NCBI GenBank assembly: GCA_025456385.1
Contig: JALOKS010000014.1
Coordinates: 1 to 26,038 of the forward strand
DNA: 26,038 nucleotides
DNA from: Thermoanaerobaculales bacterium
GTDB taxonomy: Bacteria; Acidobacteriota; Thermoanaerobaculia; Thermoanaerobaculales; Sulfomarinibacteraceae
Direction of reading: 5' to 3'
Shown: piece after piece, positions 1 through 6,715 of the stretch
How positions within the stretch are numbered: the stretch's first letter is position 1
Layout of the letters: every line of letters begins with the position of its first letter
Program-made: the position numbers and the translations under genes
Notes under the pieces: model-generated
The model's input: the letters and a program-made list of their open reading frames with translations, nothing else
The model's database searches: none
Told to the model about the DNA's origin: nothing

Positions 1-297
1 GAGGGACCGCAGCGGGCTCGCGCTCCAGACCGCCGAGACCGCCTGCAGGACCGGCAGCGCGAGCAGCGTCCAGACCGCCGCCCCTGCGGGGAGGGCCATA
101 CTGCGGCGGCGGGCTGCCGACGCCGCCACCAGGGCCACGGCGGCACAGATCGCCGCCAGGGCGACCGCCTCCTTGGGCAGGCGGAAGGGGCTTGCGGCAC
201 CGGGCAGGACAACGATCTCGGCAAGGAAGAAGCCGACGGCGAGCACCCGCACCGGCAACCGGGGAGCCGCGGGATGCCGGGGAGACGAGCGCGCCAT
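1..297 (-). CDS. O-antigen ligase-like membrane protein, N-terminal part (partial)
   Basis: Reading from ATG at 297 towards the window edge gives 99 uninterrupted codons, so only the N-terminus is present. After a basic start (MARSSPRHP) there is a first hydrophobic segment (about residues 17-32), the sequence SPFRLPKEA, a second segment (about 43-58), a short Arg-rich cytoplasmic stretch, and a third segment ending in WSASPLRSL. The order 'first helix, FRLPKE, second helix, third helix, WS-x-x-P-x-R-S' is common in O-antigen ligase/polymerase (Wzy/WaaL-like) proteins, which join or polymerise lipid-linked glycans at the periplasmic face of the inner membrane. The catalytic region lies outside the window, so this is a family guess. 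A TAGGAT hexamer on the minus strand (304-309) lies only 6 nt before the ATG, so the message may be nearly leaderless. It is divergent from the KAS III gene. Confidence 0.6.
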   Translation of the reverse strand, partial: MARSSPRHPAAPRLPVRVLAVGFFLAEIVVLPGAASPFRLPKEAVALAAICAAVALVAASAARRRSMALPAGAAVWTLLALPVLQAVSAVWSASPLRSL

Positions 298-405
298 GGG
301 CGTATCCTAACCCGGCCGGGGTACGGTGCCGGCGAGAATGGCCCGCGACCCTCGACTGTTGCCTCTGTCTGCGGTGGCCGGTCCTGTCCGCGTGAACCCC
401 TCGAC

Positions 406-433
406 TTGACCCGTGAGCGGGAATCGGTACCCT
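406..433 (+). promoter_or_regulatory. Candidate sigma-70-type promoter for the KAS III gene
   Basis: TTGACC (406-411) and TACCCT (428-433) are separated by 16 bp and lie about 60 bp upstream of the ATG at 493. The -35 matches the consensus at five of six bases; the -10 is weaker. The call rests on sequence match alone. Confidence 0.35.
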
Positions 434-492
434 GACAGCTCGTTTCGAACCGATGCGGCGGCGCTGGCGCTGCTGCGGCTGGGAGACTGCAG

Positions 493-1569
493 ATGCGGCG
501 CAGCGTGATCATCGGAACCGGAAGCGACCTCCCGCCGCGGCGGGTGCCCAACGAAGATTTTCTCGACAACCGCTTCTTCGTCGACTACGGCGTGCCCATC
601 GACCCGGCGGACAACGAGCAGACGGTGCGGAAGTTCCGGGAGATCACCGAGATCGTCGAGCGCCGGTGGGTGACTGACGACCAGGTGGCATCGGACCTCG
701 GCCTCGAGGCCGCACGGCGGGCGATCGCGGCCTCGGGCGTCGACCCCGAGAGCCTCGACGCGATCGTCTTCGCCCACAACTTCGGTGACGTGCGGGCGGA
801 CAACCGCCGCTGCGACTTCTGCCCGACCCTCGCGGCGAGGGTCAAGCAGCGGCTCGGGATCGCGAGCCCGGACTGCGTGGCGTGGGACCTGCCCTTCGGC
901 TGCCCGGGCTGGCTGCAGGGCGTGATCCAGGTCGACGCGTTCATGCGGGCGGGCGACATGACGCGCGCGCTGGTGATCGGGGCGGAGACCCTGTCGCGGA
1001 TCTCGGACCCCCGCGACCGCGACAGCATGATCTACGCGGACGGCGCCGGCGCCGCGGTGGTGGAGGCGCGGGAGACGGACGATCCGGTCGGGGTGCTCGC
1101 GCACGCCGTGCGCTCGGACACGCTCGACCACGCCGGCCTGCTGTGGATGGGCCGGTCCTTCGACGCCGGCCACGACGACCGCACCCTGTACCTCAAGATG
1201 CACGGCCGCAAGCTCTACAACTACGCCTTGACCACCGTCCCCGCCCTGGTCAAGAAGAGCCTCGACCGCGCCGGGCTCGCGCTCGGCGACGTCGCCAAGG
1301 TCTTCCTCCACCAGGCCAACGCGAAGATGGACGACGCGATCCTGAGCCGGCTCTTCAAGCTCTACGACGTCGAGCCGATCCCGCCCGGGATCATGCCGAT
1401 GACGATCTCGTGGCTCGGCAACAGCTCGGTGGCGACGGTGCCCACGCTCCTCGACCTCGTGGTGCGCGGCGAGCTCGAGGGCCATCGGCTCGTGCCCGGC
1501 GACGTCGTGGTCTTCGCCTCGGTCGGCGCCGGCATGAACATCAACTCGGTGGTGTACCGGTGGGTGTGA
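493..1569 (+). CDS. 3-oxoacyl-ACP synthase III family (KAS III / FabH-like) protein
   Basis: This 358-residue protein belongs to the thiolase-fold KAS III family, cytoplasmic enzymes that condense an acyl-CoA starter with malonyl-ACP. The complete catalytic triad is visible: Cys137 in DLPFGCPGWLQG, His273 in FLHQANAKM and Asn310 in LGNSSVATVP. The C-terminal glycine-rich FASVGAGMNINSVVYRW is also typical. Residues 20-60 are longer than in E. coli FabH (317 aa), and DLPFGCPGW differs from the E. coli active-site context, so the acyl donor may not be acetyl-CoA. The ATG at 493 follows GGGAG (481-485) by 7 nt. The gene stands alone, without acpP, fabD or fabG neighbours, so it could serve primary fatty-acid initiation or a specialised lipid. 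Family is certain; substrate is unknown. Confidence 0.88.
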   Translation: MRRSVIIGTGSDLPPRRVPNEDFLDNRFFVDYGVPIDPADNEQTVRKFREITEIVERRWVTDDQVASDLGLEAARRAIAASGVDPESLDAIVFAHNFGDVRADNRRCDFCPTLAARVKQRLGIASPDCVAWDLPFGCPGWLQGVIQVDAFMRAGDMTRALVIGAETLSRISDPRDRDSMIYADGAGAAVVEARETDDPVGVLAHAVRSDTLDHAGLLWMGRSFDAGHDDRTLYLKMHGRKLYNYALTTVPALVKKSLDRAGLALGDVAKVFLHQANAKMDDAILSRLFKLYDVEPIPPGIMPMTISWLGNSSVATVPTLLDLVVRGELEGHRLVPGDVVVFASVGAGMNINSVVYRWV

Positions 1570-1709
1570 CCATGGATCGCCCGCAGATCGGTTCATCGTT
1601 TCAGTTGTGAGTGTTGGGTTTTGAGTGTGACTCTCCCAGTCGTCTCACTTTGAACGTTGTGGCGTCGGGCTCATCCGGAATCGAATGAGGTCGACGTTCG
1701 GACGGTTCA

Positions 1710-1777
1710 GGGATCAGGTTCAAAGTCAGCGACAGAGAGCAGCGGCAGATGGCAGCGGCTTGGGACCGCGGCAGCTG
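1710..1777 (+). repeat. Left arm of inverted repeat flanking the four-helix-bundle gene
   Basis: The 17 bases at 1761-1777 (TGGGACCGCGGCAGCTG) are the exact reverse complement of 2362-2378. Outward from this core the similarity continues, diverged, to GGGATC at 1710-1715, matched by GATCCC at 2418-2423. A further shared heptamer lies beyond (TGAGGTC at 1686-1692; GACCTCA at 2432-2438). The arms enclose the whole gene. Confidence 0.75.
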
Positions 1778-1830
1778 GAAGGCATCGCGGCCGCCTCATG
1801 GCCACCTCCTGGTCGTTCCGTTCGGTCGGT

Positions 1831-1913
1831 AGCTGGCGGGCGCCCGGCGTCAAGGGCGAGCCGGCCTGCGGCCGGTCGCTGCGCGACCCTTGACTCCGGC
1901 CGCCTCGCCAGCT
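1831..1913 (+). repeat. Long imperfect hairpin before the four-helix-bundle gene
   Basis: AGCTGGCG (1831-1838) pairs with CGCCAGCT (1906-1913), and GTCAAGGG with CCCTTGAC further in. CCGGCC-TGC-GGCCGG forms a separate inner hairpin. The right arm ends next to the GGAGGAGG ribosome-binding site at 1915-1922. A transcript through the region could fold tightly here. Whether it regulates translation or is a transposition-related palindrome cannot be told from one copy. Confidence 0.6.
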
Positions 1914-1924
1914 CGGAGGAGGGT

Positions 1925-2290
1925 ATGAACGACCCGGAGGTGGCCATGCTTGACGCGCCCCTGAGCTTCGACCTCGCAGCCCACTCGAAAGCCCTCGCCG
2001 CCGCAGGCCTTGCGATCAGGCTCGTGGTGAGGGTCCCCACGCCCTTGAAGTCGATCGCCGAACAGGCGATCCGCGCCGCGGCTTCGGTGCCCGCCAACCT
2101 GGCCGAGGGCCACGGCCGCTGCGGCCGCGACCGCCAAAACCTGTGGCGAATCGCCTACGCCTCGGCGAAAGAGGTGGACAGCCACCTGCGCCTGCTGGCA
2201 CACGCCGGTGCCGTCGACGGCGCTCGCGCTGCCACGGTGCTCGAGGCCTTCGACGAGGTCCGGGCGATGACGACGAGGTCCGGGCGATGA
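1925..2290 (+). CDS. Four-helix-bundle protein (23S rRNA-intervening-sequence protein family), 3' end frameshifted
   Basis: This 121-residue, mostly helical protein contains SVPANLAEGHGR followed by RQNLWRIAYASAKEVDSHLRLL. That is the hallmark of the small four-helix-bundle family first seen in intervening sequences of 23S rRNA genes and also common as free-standing chromosomal genes of unknown function. The ATG at 1925 follows GGAGGAGG by a few bases; an in-frame ATG at 1946 is also possible. A perfect 20-bp tandem duplication (2251-2290) shifts the frame, so the protein ends ...AMTTRSGR. With one copy removed the frame would run to TGA at 2317-2319 and end ...AMTWRLLNPRA. Only the last helix tail is lost, so the fold may survive. 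Inverted repeats flank the gene, suggesting a small mobile unit. Confidence 0.8.
   Translation: MNDPEVAMLDAPLSFDLAAHSKALAAAGLAIRLVVRVPTPLKSIAEQAIRAAASVPANLAEGHGRCGRDRQNLWRIAYASAKEVDSHLRLLAHAGAVDGARAATVLEAFDEVRAMTTRSGR
2251..2290 (+). repeat. Perfect 20-bp tandem duplication inside a coding region
   Basis: Bases 2251-2270 and 2271-2290 are identical. Twenty is not a multiple of three, so the second copy shifts the frame and supplies the present stop codon (TGA at 2288-2290). The sequence directly after the second copy continues the expected frame for nine more codons after the shared Met. Confidence 0.95.
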
Positions 2291-2361
2291 CCTGGAGGCT
2301 GCTGAACCCGAGGGCCTGATCGGGTTTGCACTCCTGGGCCCGACTGGGGCGCTGCCACTGT

Positions 2362-2423
2362 CAGCTGCCGCGGTCCCAGACCGCTGACGCTGCCCGCTGT
2401 ACAAGCCACTGACCGCCGATCCC
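2362..2423 (-). repeat. Right arm of inverted repeat flanking the four-helix-bundle gene
   Basis: Reverse complement of the left arm: exact over 17 bp (2362-2378 against 1761-1777), then similar with substitutions and small gaps out to 2423. No transposase lies between the arms, so any mobility would depend on an enzyme encoded elsewhere. Confidence 0.75.
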
Positions 2424-2462
2424 GGCGACCCGACCTCAGGTTCGCTGTCGGTCCGAGAATCC

Positions 2463-2487
2463 GAAATTCGAAATTCGAAATTCGAAA
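2463..2487 (+). repeat. Heptamer tandem repeat (GAAATTC), just past the receptor stop codon
   Basis: GAAATTC is repeated three times in full (2463-2483) and begins a fourth. The tract abuts the stop codon of the minus-strand receptor gene (2488-2490). Its AT-rich composition contrasts sharply with the surrounding DNA. Each unit contains GAATTC-like dyads, so the tract is itself palindromic. Confidence 0.85.
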
Positions 2488-4494
2488 TCAGAACTCGACG
2501 TCCACCCCGACCTGCACCATCCTCCCCGGCATCGGGTAGCCGGGCCGGTGCTGGTAGTCCTCGTCGCCGAGGTTCTCCCCGACCACGAAGACGGAGCCGT
2601 CGAGGTCGAGGCCGAGCAGGCGCCACGGCACCCCGAGCCTGGCATTCGCCAGGAGGTAGCCGTCCACCGCGACCTCTCCGGCGGCGTAGCGCGGGTTGAG
2701 GATGAAGCGCTCGTCCACCCACTGCAGGTCGAGGTTGAGGCGCCAGCCGCCAGCGGCCGTCCAGGTCAGCCCGCCTACCGCGGTGGTGCGCGGCAGGTTG
2801 GGGACGGTCGCCGGCTCGGCGTCGGACAGCGTGCCGCCGATGAACAGCGAAACCCGCTCACTCGGCTCCGCCTGCAGCGAGAGCTCGAAGCCGTCCACGG
2901 AGTACGACCCGATGTTGGCGAAGAGCGGCGGCGGCGGGGGCGGCGGCACGAAGCGGAGGGCGTTGTCGACCACGTCCCGGTACAGGGACGCCGTCAGCCG
3001 GAGCGTGCGGCCGAGCGGCGCCAGCCAGCCGAGCTCGAGGTGGTCGATGGTCTCGGCCTCGAGCTCCTGCCACTGCTCGCCGCGGCCCCAGCCGCCGTAC
3101 TGGACCGCGGCCCAGACGCCGGGCAGGTTGAAGCCGCGGGCCCAGTTGGCGTAGACCCTGTGGCCGCCGACGCCGACGGCGAGCCCGGCCTGGCCGCCCC
3201 AGTCGTCGCCGAAGAAGCGGCTCGCGTTGTAGCGCAGGCCGGCGGAGGGCGTCACGGTGGCGGCGCCGGCCGTGAAGGTCTGGCTGAGCATGAGGTAGGG
3301 CGCAGTGTTGCGGAAGCTGAGGTCGGTCGCGAGGCGGTCGCCGGCGGGGTGGCTCTCCGCGAACTCGCCGCCGTAGACGTCGTCGTCGAGGCCGAGGACG
3401 AGCTCGGCGCCGGCCCACGGCGCCGCCGTTTCGCGCCAGCGGATGCCGTAGTTCGCGGACGCGGTGACGGAGCGGAAGGGGTGGGCCTCGGCGCCGCTCC
3501 ACTGCAGCCAGTCGAAGGTGCCGGCGTCGCGGTAGAGCTTGAGGGAACCGCTCCACGAGCCGTGGGCGTGGCTCAGGGTCGCCAGGACGAAGTCGTTCGC
3601 GATGTCGTAGGTGGGCACGATGGGCAGGGCCGGGGCGCCGACGGCGCCGGGGTCGTCGACCGAGCTCGCGGCGTGCTCGTAGAGGATCGACGCCTGCCAG
3701 CCCTCGGCGAGGCGGAAGCCGAGCCGCCCGGTGAGCGAGCCGACCTCGCCGCCGGCGTTGTCCCGGTGACCGTCGCTCCGGCGGTAGCCGGCGGTGAGGT
3801 AGGAGTCGAAGGTCTCCGTCAGGCTGCCGTACTCGAGCGTTCCGACCAGCGTGTCGAAGGTACCGAAGGAACCGACGAAGCGGCCGCCCGAGCCGGTTTC
3901 GGTGCGGCGCTTGCTGGCCATGTCGACCGCGGCGAATACCATGTTGCCGAGCAGCACCGGCTGCGCGCTGCGGTAGATGTCGATCGCCTGCACGCCGTCG
4001 ATCGCGCCGACATCGACGAGCGGATGGCTCCAGATGCCGACGACGCGGGGGACGCCGTCGGTGAGCATCGTGACCTCGCCGCCGGGCCGCCCGGAGCCGT
4101 GGCCGCGGATGAAGAAGGCGCCGCCGTCGCCGCCGCCGAAGGCGCCGACCGGGTTGTAGCGCGAGATGACGACCCCGGGGACCCGCCGCAGGGCGGAGCT
4201 GAGGTCCTGGGCGTGGAGGTCGTCGATCTGCTGCTCGGCGACCGTGGTCACCAGGCTCGCGAAGGGATCGAGCCGGGTGTCGTCGACGATCGGCCGGTCC
4301 TCGACGGTGAGCGTTCCCCGGAAGACCGCGCGGTCCGCGGTGGCGGTCGCCGCGGGCTCATCCTTCGTCGCGGCTCGCTCGGCGCTGGGGGCCTCGTCCG
4401 GAGCCTGCTCCTGGGGCCAGCCGGGCGCTGCGGCGGCGAGCACGAGCGCGCCGAGAGCCGCAACCATCGCGCGCGCGATCGGGCGGCCTGACAT
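2488..4494 (-). CDS. TonB-dependent outer-membrane receptor, candidate nickel or nickel-chelate receptor
   Basis: The 668-residue protein starts at ATG 4494, preceded by GAGG. A start 10 codons upstream (4524) is possible, but would put a basic stretch before the signal peptide. Residues 1-28 form a signal peptide (MSGRPIARAM, then a hydrophobic core ending near APGWPQ). FRGTLTVEDRP (58-68) resembles a TonB box. The plug covers about 85-195 (RRVPGVVISRYN, FFIRGHGSGRPGGEVTMLTDGVPR). The rest is beta-barrel, with a run of seven prolines in a late loop (near 2930-2950) and the C-terminal ENLGDEDYQHRPGYPMPGR...VEF, whose final Phe fits the outer-membrane assembly signal. TonB receptors import scarce chelates. 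H. pylori NikR controls such receptors for nickel (FrpB4, FecA3). Its promoter carries the same site as the ECF operon next to nikR, so nickel is the best guess; the substrate is not shown by the barrel itself. Confidence 0.88.
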   Translation of the reverse strand: MSGRPIARAMVAALGALVLAAAAPGWPQEQAPDEAPSAERAATKDEPAATATADRAVFRGTLTVEDRPIVDDTRLDPFASLVTTVAEQQIDDLHAQDLSSALRRVPGVVISRYNPVGAFGGGDGGAFFIRGHGSGRPGGEVTMLTDGVPRVVGIWSHPLVDVGAIDGVQAIDIYRSAQPVLLGNMVFAAVDMASKRRTETGSGGRFVGSFGTFDTLVGTLEYGSLTETFDSYLTAGYRRSDGHRDNAGGEVGSLTGRLGFRLAEGWQASILYEHAASSVDDPGAVGAPALPIVPTYDIANDFVLATLSHAHGSWSGSLKLYRDAGTFDWLQWSGAEAHPFRSVTASANYGIRWRETAAPWAGAELVLGLDDDVYGGEFAESHPAGDRLATDLSFRNTAPYLMLSQTFTAGAATVTPSAGLRYNASRFFGDDWGGQAGLAVGVGGHRVYANWARGFNLPGVWAAVQYGGWGRGEQWQELEAETIDHLELGWLAPLGRTLRLTASLYRDVVDNALRFVPPPPPPPLFANIGSYSVDGFELSLQAEPSERVSLFIGGTLSDAEPATVPNLPRTTAVGGLTWTAAGGWRLNLDLQWVDERFILNPRYAAGEVAVDGYLLANARLGVPWRLLGLDLDGSVFVVGENLGDEDYQHRPGYPMPGRMVQVGVDVEF

Positions 4495-4548
4495 CGTCCC
4501 GCCTCGTTTCCGGCACGGGGCCATCCGGGAGGGAGGCCCCGCAGCCTC

Positions 4549-4575
4549 GTATTATTTCCTGAGAATACGTACTAC
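4549..4575 (-). promoter_or_regulatory. Candidate NikR operator upstream of the TonB receptor gene
   Basis: On the + strand: GTATTA (4549-4554), 15 bp, TACTAC (4570-4575). The copy at 7318-7344 has identical half-sites and spacer length. Read on the transcribed strand it is GTAGTA-N15-TAATAC, an imperfect dyad (5 of 6 symmetric), and TAATAC could be the -10 hexamer, 54 bp before the ATG. E. coli NikR binds GTATGA-N16-TCATAC, a similar layout. The distal half-site contains the stop codon of the upstream ATPase gene. Confidence 0.65.
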
Positions 4576-5321
4576 TCAAGGCCGCCGCTGTCAAGACCGG
4601 CGCCCGCCGCGGGCTCAGGCCTGCCGCGGTCGGCCCCCCACGAGGTCCGGATCGCGCTCGGGCCGAGCTCATCGCGGCCGAGGGTGCCGCCCTCGAGGAG
4701 GAGGACGCGCGAGCACAGGCGCTCGGCGAGCTCGAGGTCGTGGGTCGCGATCAGCTGCGCTGCGTCGAGGCCGGCGAGGAGCTCGGAGAGAGCCCCCCGG
4801 CCAGGTGGGTCGAGGCCGGCGGTCGGCTCGTCGAGGAGCAGCAGCGGCGGCTCGGCGACGAGGGCGCCGGCGAGGGCCACGCGCAGCTTCTGGCCGTGCG
4901 AGAGGTGGTGCACCGGCTCCGCGGCGAGGTGGGCGACGCCGAGCCGCGCGAGGGTCGCGAGGGCGCGCTCGGCGGCGGCGGGAGGCGCGGCGCCGTCGCG
5001 AACGAGACCGAGGGCCACGTCCTCGATGACTGTCGGGAGGAGGAGCTGGTCCTCGGGGACGTTGAACAGGAAGCCCACCTGGCGGCGCAGGCGGGGGGCG
5101 CTGCGGCGGCTCAGGCGCTCGCCGCAGATCCGGATCTCGCCGCGGTGGGGAACCAGCCCGACGAGCGCCATCAGCAGGGTCGTCTTGCCGCTGCCGTTGA
5201 GGCCGACAAGGGCGACCCGTTCACCGGCGGCCAGCGACAGCGCGACGCCGTCCAGCGTCGGCGGTCGGCCCGGCTCCCAGCTGACCGACAGGTCGCGGCA
5301 GGCGAGCACCTCGGCCGTCAC
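4572..5321 (-). CDS. ECF transporter ATPase (CbiO-like A component)
   Basis: The 249-residue ABC ATPase begins with GTG at 5321, whose last bases overlap the TGA of the T-component gene (GTGA, 4-nt overlap), a mark of translational coupling. Visible motifs are Walker A GLNGSGKT (40-47), a Q-loop region FLFNVPEDQL (85-93), signature LSHGQKLRVAL (140-150), Walker B LLLLDEPTAGLD (160-171) and switch His194 in IATHDLELAE. FNxPEDQ resembles CbiO/EcfA, where VFQNPDDQ is usual; here the first Gln is replaced by Asn87, with Gln92 remaining. It would power uptake at the inner-membrane inner face. Only one ATPase is encoded, so it should act as a homodimer, as in dedicated group I ECF systems. The last 20 residues are low-complexity and lie beside the receptor promoter. 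Confidence 0.9.
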   Translation of the reverse strand: MTAEVLACRDLSVSWEPGRPPTLDGVALSLAAGERVALVGLNGSGKTTLLMALVGLVPHRGEIRICGERLSRRSAPRLRRQVGFLFNVPEDQLLLPTVIEDVALGLVRDGAAPPAAAERALATLARLGVAHLAAEPVHHLSHGQKLRVALAGALVAEPPLLLLDEPTAGLDPPGRGALSELLAGLDAAQLIATHDLELAERLCSRVLLLEGGTLGRDELGPSAIRTSWGADRGRPEPAAGAGLDSGGLE

Positions 5322-6073
5322 GCGGCTCCCAGCAGGCGCAGCGCGATGACGGCGGCGAGCCCGGCCATGGCGAGCGCGGTCGCCAGCAGGTCGTGAGCCC
5401 GCAGCGCCGGCGCCGCGCTCGGCGGCAGCGCCCCGCCGGGGTAGCCGCGCAGCTCCATAGCGGCCGCGACGCGCTCGGCGCGGGCGGCCACCCGCGGCAG
5501 CCAGACCCGCGGCAGAGAGGACAGGACCCGCAGCCGCGACCGGGTGCCGCCGGCCGCGGCCCGAACCACGAGGGCGGCGGCGATGCGCCGGGTCTCGGCC
5601 ATCAGGGTCGCGGTCTGGTGGATGATCTGCAGCAGGACGGCGGCGACCACGCGCGGGACCGGGAGGCGGTCCAGCGCCAGCCGCAGGTCGACCGGCGACA
5701 GGGTGGCGGCGGACGCGATGCCCACCTGCATCGTCGACCAGCCGCGCAGGGCCACGGCCCAGGGCGCGGCGAGGGCGTCCGACCAGCCGCCGCCGGGCAC
5801 CTCGGCCCGGATCAGCGGCGCCAGAGCGAGGTAGGGGACGAAGAGGGCGAGGCCGAGGAGGGCGGCTCCCCGCGCCAGCCGCCGGGGCGGACGGCACAGC
5901 AGCCACCACAGCAGCACCACCAGCGCGACGACGGCGACGCCCCCGCCGCTCGCCGCCGGCGCCAGGAGGCAGGCGGCGAACGCGCAGGCGGCGCAGACGA
6001 GACGGACCGGCGGCGCGAGCCGGGTGAGCGGCCCGCGCGCGCTGCCCCACACGGTGTGCCACTCGACCCGCAC
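5318..6073 (-). CDS. ECF transporter transmembrane T component (CbiQ-like)
   Basis: 251 residues with hydrophobic segments near 24-42, 46-62, 68-88 and 225-250, and a long amphipathic cytoplasmic region between. The coupling motifs that grip the ATPases are recognisable: AALVVRA (166-172), and ARAERVAAAMELRGY (197-211), the AMxARG-type motif. CbiQ family proteins connect S component movement to ATP hydrolysis. The start is GTG at 6073, 21 bp after the methyltransferase stop; no ATG precedes the first helix in frame. It overlaps the ATPase gene by 4 nt downstream. Confidence 0.85.
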   Translation of the reverse strand: MRVEWHTVWGSARGPLTRLAPPVRLVCAACAFAACLLAPAASGGGVAVVALVVLLWWLLCRPPRRLARGAALLGLALFVPYLALAPLIRAEVPGGGWSDALAAPWAVALRGWSTMQVGIASAATLSPVDLRLALDRLPVPRVVAAVLLQIIHQTATLMAETRRIAAALVVRAAAGGTRSRLRVLSSLPRVWLPRVAARAERVAAAMELRGYPGGALPPSAAPALRAHDLLATALAMAGLAAVIALRLLGAA

Positions 6074-6094
6074 GCCGTCACCGCCGGCCGACGT

Positions 6095-6715
6095 TCATGC
6101 GCGGGAGGCTCCCTTGACCGCGGTGACCAGGTAGCGGGTGTCGTCGTCGATCGCGGCGCAGACCGCGAGTCCGCAGCTCTCGAGGACGCCGGCGGTCTCG
6201 GCCGCGGGTCGCAGCAGGTCGGCGCTGACGGCCTCGCCGGCCGTGGCGTGAATGTGGTTGATGTGCGCGCGCGACGCCAGGTGCCAGACGTGGACCGATC
6301 CGCCGGGGCGCAGCACGCGGGCGAGCTCGTGCGCGACCCCGTACGGGTCGTCGAAGTGCGGCCAGGCCGAGAAGCAGACGGCGCGGTCGACGACCGCGTC
6401 GGCCAGCGGCAGCTCAGCGGCCTCGGCCTGACACCAGACCACGCGCGGCTCTCTCCCGACCTTGCGCGCGGCCGTCCCGAGCATCGGCTGCGAGAAATCG
6501 ACGGCGATCACCCGGCCGCGGGCGGCGAGCGCTCCGAGGAGGGCCCGGGTCAGGTTGCCGGTGCCGCAGCCGAGGTCGAGCACCGATTCATCCCCACCGA
6601 GGCCGAGCTCGGCGAGGCCGGCGGTGAGTCGGCTGTGCAGGCGGGGGAGGTCCTGCGAGGCGTCCCAGCGAGCGGCGGCGGCGTCGAAGAAGCGCAGCTT
6701 GCCGGGGTCAATCAT
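6095..6715 (-). CDS. Class I SAM-dependent methyltransferase within the ECF operon
   Basis: The 206-residue protein has the Rossmann methyltransferase core: motif I VLDLGCGTGNL (45-55), acidic Asp73 ending strand 2 (IAVDFSQPML), CFSAWPHFDDP (114-123) and LARVLRPGGSVHVWHLASR (131-149). It resembles the UbiE/Methyltransf_11 group. After strand 5 come four closely placed histidines (145, 151, 154, 156 in HLASRAHINHIHATAG). In related proteins this region caps the substrate pocket; here it might bind a metal or metal chelate, which is speculation. The gene overlaps the S-component gene by 8 bp and precedes the T component by 21 bp, so its product is made with the transporter. No substrate can be inferred. 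Options are a chelator that carries the metal, or a modification of cargo after import. Confidence 0.85.
   Translation of the reverse strand: MIDPGKLRFFDAAAARWDASQDLPRLHSRLTAGLAELGLGGDESVLDLGCGTGNLTRALLGALAARGRVIAVDFSQPMLGTAARKVGREPRVVWCQAEAAELPLADAVVDRAVCFSAWPHFDDPYGVAHELARVLRPGGSVHVWHLASRAHINHIHATAGEAVSADLLRPAAETAGVLESCGLAVCAAIDDDTRYLVTAVKGASRA

Larger units (their letters stand above)
1570..1924. other. Non-coding stretch with inverted repeats before the four-helix-bundle gene
   Basis: No convincing gene lies here. Open frames run through it, but their translations (Arg, Ser and Gly rich) have no domain and cross the repeat arms. It holds the left arm of a diverged inverted repeat (1710-1777) and a long imperfect hairpin (1831-1913) that ends at the ribosome-binding site of the next gene. 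The early part (about 1600-1660) is less GC-rich than its neighbours, as expected of inserted or non-coding DNA. Confidence 0.6.

Noticed and set aside
307..1596. Long frame antisense to the KAS III gene
   Set aside because: Low-complexity His/Arg/Val-rich translation; the + strand has the full catalytic triad.
1685..1924. N-terminal extension of the four-helix-bundle gene
   Set aside because: It runs through the repeat arm and the hairpin, and a good ribosome-binding site directly precedes ATG 1925.
2923..2955. GGC/GCG-rich run as a regulatory repeat
   Set aside because: It encodes the seven-proline loop of the receptor; composition explains it.
2548..4491. 647-codon + strand frame opposite the TonB receptor
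   Set aside because: Composition is that of a mirror frame; the minus strand has signal peptide, plug and C-terminal Phe.
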